Source of the DNA: Halichoerus grypus
Taxonomy: Eukaryota > Chordata > Mammalia > Carnivora > Phocidae
NCBI RefSeq assembly: GCF_964656455.1
Contig: NC_135721.1
Coordinates: forward strand, 47,685,530-47,749,529
DNA: 64,000 bases
Direction: 5' to 3'
In this document: positions 59,085 to 64,000 of the stretch, piece by piece
Layout of the letters: each line of letters opens with the position of its first letter
How positions within the stretch are numbered: the first letter of the stretch is position 1
The notes under the pieces: generated by a model
The model's database searches: none
Seen by the model: the letters and a program-made list of their open reading frames with translations, nothing else
What the model was told of the DNA's origin: nothing
Position numbers and translations under genes: made by a program

Positions 59085-59465
59085 AGTCAGCTCAGGCTCT
59101 CATAACAACAAAATTCTATAAACTAGATGGCTTAAACAACACACATTTATTTTCTCAAAGTTTGGGAGACTAGAAGTTCGAAACCAGGGTGCAAGCATTG
59201 GCCAGGTCCTGTGAGAGCCCTCTTCTGGCTTGCAGACAGTAGATTTCTTGCTGTGTGCTCAGATGGCCTTTCCTCAGTGCATGTATGTGAAGAGAGAGAG
59301 AGAGCTCTGGTGTCCTTCCTCTTCTTAGAAGGTCACCATAGACTGCATCCTCATGACCTCATCTAAACCTAATTACCTCTCAATGGCCTCACTTAAATGC
59401 TACCACATTAGGAGTTAGGGCTTAACTATGTGAATTTTAAGGGAACATAAACATTCAGTCTGTAA
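59085..59465 (-). mobile_element. MLT1A-like (ERVL-MaLR) LTR relic
   Basis: gtcttagtcagctcaggctc, then 'agatggcttaaacaac', 'tttattttctcaaagttt', 'cttgcagac', 'catgacctcatctaaaccta' and 'gttagggctt' follow the reverse complement of the MLT1A LTR as I know it. Confidence 0.65.
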
Positions 59466-59714
59466 AATCAAGGGCCTGCTAGTTTGGGGCACTGTCTGCT
59501 AGTGTGGAGCACTATCAGATGTTCTCATACCCCATTACTTTCAGCAAGAAAGCATCTTCCTCCTGCAGTGTTCCTCCAGTGCTCTCTACTCAAATCCTTA
59601 ACATTGTGGTCCATGTAAAGGAGAAAGGTTGAAAGGGATTCTGTCCATTATTGCAGACATATATTGAAAGGTGAATTGGATCCTAGAGGCAATAAGTTGA
59701 TAATTAGCTCACAG

Positions 59715-61015
59715 AGCATGGGGGAAAATATCAGAGTAAGAAAGGCTTTTCTAACTATAACACAAAACCCAAAATTCCAAAAGTAAAAGATTAATAAATT
59801 CAACTGTATAAAAATAGAAAATCTGTGCTTGGCAAAAAAAAAAAAAAAAGTTACATAATCAAGAAGGTAAAGACCAATACTCCAATAGGAAATGAGAAAT
59901 TACATACATAGTTTTCAGAAAAAGAAATATAAATGACCCTTCAATGTATCAAAATATGTTCAATCTCACTTATAAAAGTAATGAAGAAGAAAATTTAAAG
60001 TACATTGAGATGCTATTATTTTTCACCTGTAGGATTACCAAAGTTTTTTTTTTTTTAAATAACATACTGTTCATGAGGTTTTAAAGAAATCGGCACACTT
60101 ACATGCCATTTATGGGTGTATAAATTAACACAATTTCTATGGTGGGCAATTTGGTGACAGTATCACAATTTACATACCCTTTGACCTAGCAAGTCTGCTT
60201 TTAGGAACTTATCCTACAGATGTATTTTCATATGTGGAAAAATGACTTACGTATTATCATTTCAGCACTCTTTCCAGTATCAAAAGATTGAAAGCAATCT
60301 AATGTCAATCAATAGGGAATTGGTTAAATAAAATTATGTCCCATCCATTAATGGAATACTCTGTAGCTGTAAAAATTAAGACACTTTTGGGGCACCTAGG
60401 TGGCTCAATCAGTTAAGCATCTGCCTTCGGCTCAGATCATGATCCCAGGGTCATAGGATGGAGCCCCACATCAGGCTTCCTGCTCAATGGGGAGCCTGCT
60501 TCTCTCTCTCCCTCTGCCCCTCCCCCCAGCTTGTGTGCTCTCTCTCTCTCTCTCAAATAAATAAAAAATCTTTTTAAAAAATTAAGACACTTTTTATCTA
60601 TTGAATGAAATGATTGCCCAAGTACACTATGCAATAAAATCAAGATATAAAAGACTATCATAGTCTCTCTTATTTTGGCAAGAAGAACAAATTTATCTTT
60701 TATATTTTCTTTCATGTAAAGAAAAAATCTCTGGGAAGATATCCAACAAGCTACCAATATAGATTGCCTCCAGGAAACCACTGGTTAGCTGAAGAATGAG
60801 TGGAAAGGTGATTTTTTTTTCTGCATATAATTTTACAGCCTTTAAATTTTGAATCATGTGCATGTATTATATATTGAAAATAAATAAAAACAAAATATTG
60901 AAAATACATTTGTGCTAATAAAATGCAGTTTACATATGGAGATTCTACATAAATTTTTAATTTTTTATAAAAGTTTCTACCGATAAAAAGATTTTTGAAA
61001 ATCAATGACCTAAAC
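59715..61015 (+). mobile_element. L1M 3' end (right piece)
   Basis: Resumes at 'agtaagaaaggcttttctaa' and runs through 'ctttgacctagcaagtctgc', 'aatcaatagggaattggtta' and 'atggaatactctgtagctgt'. Interrupted by the SINE at 60389. Confidence 0.65.
60389..60576 (+). mobile_element. CAN-SINE inserted in an L1 3' end
   Basis: Duplication aaaaattaagacactttt at 60371-60388 and 60577-60594. Confidence 0.97.
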
Positions 61016-62659
61016 TATGTTCTAATTTTTTCATTTGATTCCCAGTGAGACATCAATCTGAGTTATCCTAAACTGCCGTAAGGAAGAACACACTGGTACT
61101 AGATCTAGGGAGAGAGCATCCTCTAGGCATATTTGTACCACTAGTCTACAAAAAAAGCTGAAAGAAATGCAGTGAGGGTTCATCAGTCCTTACCCACCCA
61201 TCCCAACTTCCACCTCTCTGTGCAAAGCCCATATAACTGAATCAGGGTCTCCACTCTGCACCTTGAAACCCACCCAGATATCTAAGACAAAGAACTTGAG
61301 TTTGTGATAGAATAATAACTCCAAACAATGTTGTAGGCAACTTCAGTACCTGATTCACTGGGCTACATTTCAACTCAGCAACTTCCTAAAGCACATTTGA
61401 ATCTTCCACAACGGAAATCCCAAACTTTCCATCCAGGGGAGAGGGAGGAGAAGTTAGGACATTTGACTGCTCAGATTGCAGATTGCCGGTAATGGTACAA
61501 CTCCAGCTGAGAGACACCAGGCCTCGTCTTCCTACCACCCATTTTCTCCCTCTTTATCTAACAGCTCCCTATAGGTCCCTGACCCCACCTTTTAGATTTG
61601 GAACTCAAGTCTGAACTATTTACACTGTTGCTGTATGGAATGTTGCCTCGGCAATTCATTAGAAAAAAAGCTAAGAATATAAGACTTTCTGTAGCATTCC
61701 TCAGTCATCAACCTTTGATATACAGAAATTGTTTCCCGGCCAAGATATATGAGCTCTTCACATTCTAGGCAATTAATGTTTCTGCAAAGCCTGCATTTTA
61801 AAATCACTTCCAGAATCAAAGTGAGTACCTGAGAGATCAGATACCATTTTCAAGGGATATAATACATAGTTATGTTTTAGCCTACTTTCTGTTTAGCTTG
61901 TTTCTGAATGATGTAATTTTTTAGATGAATTGAGCGCATGGCCTCTTGCTACAGGAGGTTATCAACCAGGAGTGTTCTCGAGCAGTAAGTGGCCCTATTA
62001 TTTGATTAATGTAAGAAAGAACAGCTTAATTTCCAGTATTTCCAAAACATTGCATTTGGCAGAATTTTCCAATACTCAAATAGGCAATATTTTCAAACCT
62101 TGTTAGAAGATCACTTCCTTTTCCTAAAGGTTATTGTAACCTCCTGGCAGAGACATCAGGAGGTCATCCTATTTTTTTTATTTTAATTACAGGAGATAAG
62201 TTAAGCTTTTTGTTTCAGTTTTCAAAATAGAAATGCGTTTTCTGATTTTAAAAAATATGTTTTCATTTTAGAAAACTTAAATGCAGAAAAGTATAGTCTT
62301 TTGATTATTGCAAAGTTGACTGTTGGAAACACACTCTTACTGTTGGTTCCTCCTAAAACACTACCAAAAAGAAAGTTGAGGAATTTTTTTAATAGCATCA
62401 AATCAGTTAAGATTAGGTTCAGCTGTGAGTCATAGAAACCCCAAAATAAAAGTGGCTTAAATAAGATATAAGTTTATTTCTCTCTCAAATAATTGTAGGC
62501 AATCTAGGGCTAGTGTGGCAACTCCATAATCAATAAGGAACCATGCTCCTCCTGGCTCATTGCTCCACCATCTTACTACCATCTGCAACACAGCTACTAT
62601 TTTGTAGGCCAAGTTGGCTATTCTTATGCTTGTGTTTCAGCAAGCAGGAAAGAGGAAAA
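61016..62659. other. M1AP intron stretch, mostly unassigned
   Basis: No M1AP exon found. 62400-62640 has the style of an old interspersed repeat ('aaaataaaagtggcttaaat', 'aagtttatttctctctcaaa'), family not named. Confidence 0.45.
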
Positions 62660-64000
62660 GGAGAGCAAAGAGAAGGAGAATAATAAAGATTAGAGCAGAA
62701 ATAAATGATATAGAAGCTAGGAAAACAATAGGACAGATCAATGAATCCAGGAGCTAGTTCTTTGCAAAAATTAATAAAATTGAGAAACCCTTAGCCAGAC
62801 TTACCAAAAAGAAAAGAGAAAGGACCCAAATAAAATCACAAATGAGAGATGAGAAATAACCAACACCACAGAAATACAAACAATTATAAGAGAATATTAT
62901 GAAAAATTGTTTTCCAACAAATTGGACAACTTGGAAGAAATGGACAAATTCCTAGAAACATATAAACTATCAAAACTGAAACAGGAAGAAATAGAAAACT
63001 TGAACAGACCTATAACCGGCAAAGAAATTGAAACAGTAATCAAAAATCTCCCAACAAACAAAAGTCCAGGACCAGATGGCTTCCCAGGGGAATTCTACCA
63101 AACATTTAAAGGAAAGTTAATACCTATTCTTTCCAAACTATTCCAAAAAATAGAAATGGAAAGAAAACTTCCAAAATCATTTTTTGAGGCCAGCGTTACC
63201 CTGATACCAAGACCAGACAAAGACTCCACTAAGAAAGAGAACTATAGGTCAATATACCTGATGAACATGGATGCAGAAATTCTCAATAAAATACTAGCAA
63301 ATAGAATCCACCCGTACACTGAAAGAATCATTCACCACAATCAAGTGGAATTTATTCTTGGACTGCAGGGGTGGTTCAGCATTTGCAAATCAACCAGTGT
63401 GATACACCATATTAATAAAAGAAAGGATAAGAACCATATGATCCTTTCAATAGATGCAGAAAAAGCATTTGACAAAATACAACATCCATTCATGATTTAA
63501 AAAAAAAAATCAACAAAGTAGGGTTAGAGGGAACAAACCTCAACATTATAAAGGCCATATACGAAAAACCTACAGCTAATATCCTCAGTGGGGAAAAACT
63601 GAGATATTTTCCTTTATGGTCAGAACAAGACAGGGATGTCCACTCTCACCCCTGTTATTTAACGTAGTACTGGAAGCCCTAGCCTCAGCAATCAGACAAC
63701 AAAAGAAATAAAAGGCATCCCAATTGGCAAGGAAGAAGTCAAGCTTTCACTATTTGCAGATGACATGATACTCTATACAGAAAATCCAAAAGACCCCACC
63801 AAAAAACTGCTAGAACTGATAAACACGAATTCAGTAAAGTCTCAGGATACAAAATCAATATACAGAAATCTGTTGCATTTCTGTATACCAATAATGAAAC
63901 AGCAGAAAGAGAAGTCAAGGAATCAATCCCATTTACAGTTGCACCAAACCCATAAGATACCTAAGAATAAACCTAACCAAAGAGGTAAAATGTATGTACT
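62660..64000 (+). mobile_element. L1 LINE, ORF2 (reverse transcriptase) fragment, runs off the window
   Basis: A 5'-truncated L1 beginning inside ORF2. An uninterrupted reading frame at 62907-63500 gives L1 RT motifs [15 protein letters not shown] and [15 protein letters not shown]. It breaks at a poly-A tract at about 63498. The sequence then continues with the catalytic [15 protein letters not shown] coded at about 63750-63794, in another frame. It is less decayed than the other L1s here. The reading frame is broken, so it is inactive. Confidence 0.92.

Noticed and set aside
61930..61995. Possible M1AP exon with donor-like cgagcagtaagtgg
   Set aside because: The translation does not match the expected next M1AP residues, and there is no convincing acceptor.

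Overview
The window is mammalian nuclear DNA from a carnivore. About 25 tRNA-derived CAN-SINEs lie on both strands, most with a C/T-rich tail, an A-tail and clear target-site duplications. None has the dog-type SINEC_Cf sequence. The consensus seen here (start ggggcgcctgggtggctcag, tail tctgtcaaataaataaa) fits a non-canid caniform such as a bear, seal or mustelid. This is inference from repeat type, not a species identification.

Two protein-coding genes are recognisable, arranged head to head. SEMA4F (class 4 transmembrane semaphorin) is complete on the minus strand. Its 14 coding exons run from 40667 (ATG) down to 15280 (stop). All introns are GT-AG, the phases agree at every junction, and the joined exons total 2313 nt, giving 770 residues. 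Its exon 1 lies in a CpG island at about 40.2-40.85 kb. M1AP (meiosis 1 associated protein) starts on the plus strand. Only its first coding exon (47741-47980) is in the window, and the remaining exons must lie beyond 64 kb. A second CpG island at about 43.1-43.65 kb is the best candidate for the M1AP promoter and non-coding first exon. The order matches the human 2p13.1 neighbourhood (M1AP-SEMA4F-HK2). HK2 would lie to the left, outside the window.

Layout: 1-13.5 kb is intergenic DNA with decayed L1, MIR, L2 and SINE copies. About 13.5-15.28 kb is the likely SEMA4F 3' UTR. 15.28-40.67 kb is SEMA4F, including a 9.8 kb intron 5 and a 4.7 kb intron 4. 40.9-47.7 kb is the intergenic region or M1AP intron 1, with a U6 pseudogene and a DNA-transposon relic. 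48-64 kb is M1AP intron, almost all repeat: an inverted pair of ERV1-type LTRs, several L1 copies and many SINEs. A comparatively young, 5'-truncated L1 ORF2 runs off the right edge.

I found no undescribed molecular system. The more unusual points are structural: an inverted LTR pair with leaders facing each other, nested and serial SINE insertions, a chimeric SINE, a 38-nt exact duplication that looks like a templated insertion, a long perfect palindrome, and a possible polyadenylation signal supplied by a MIR.
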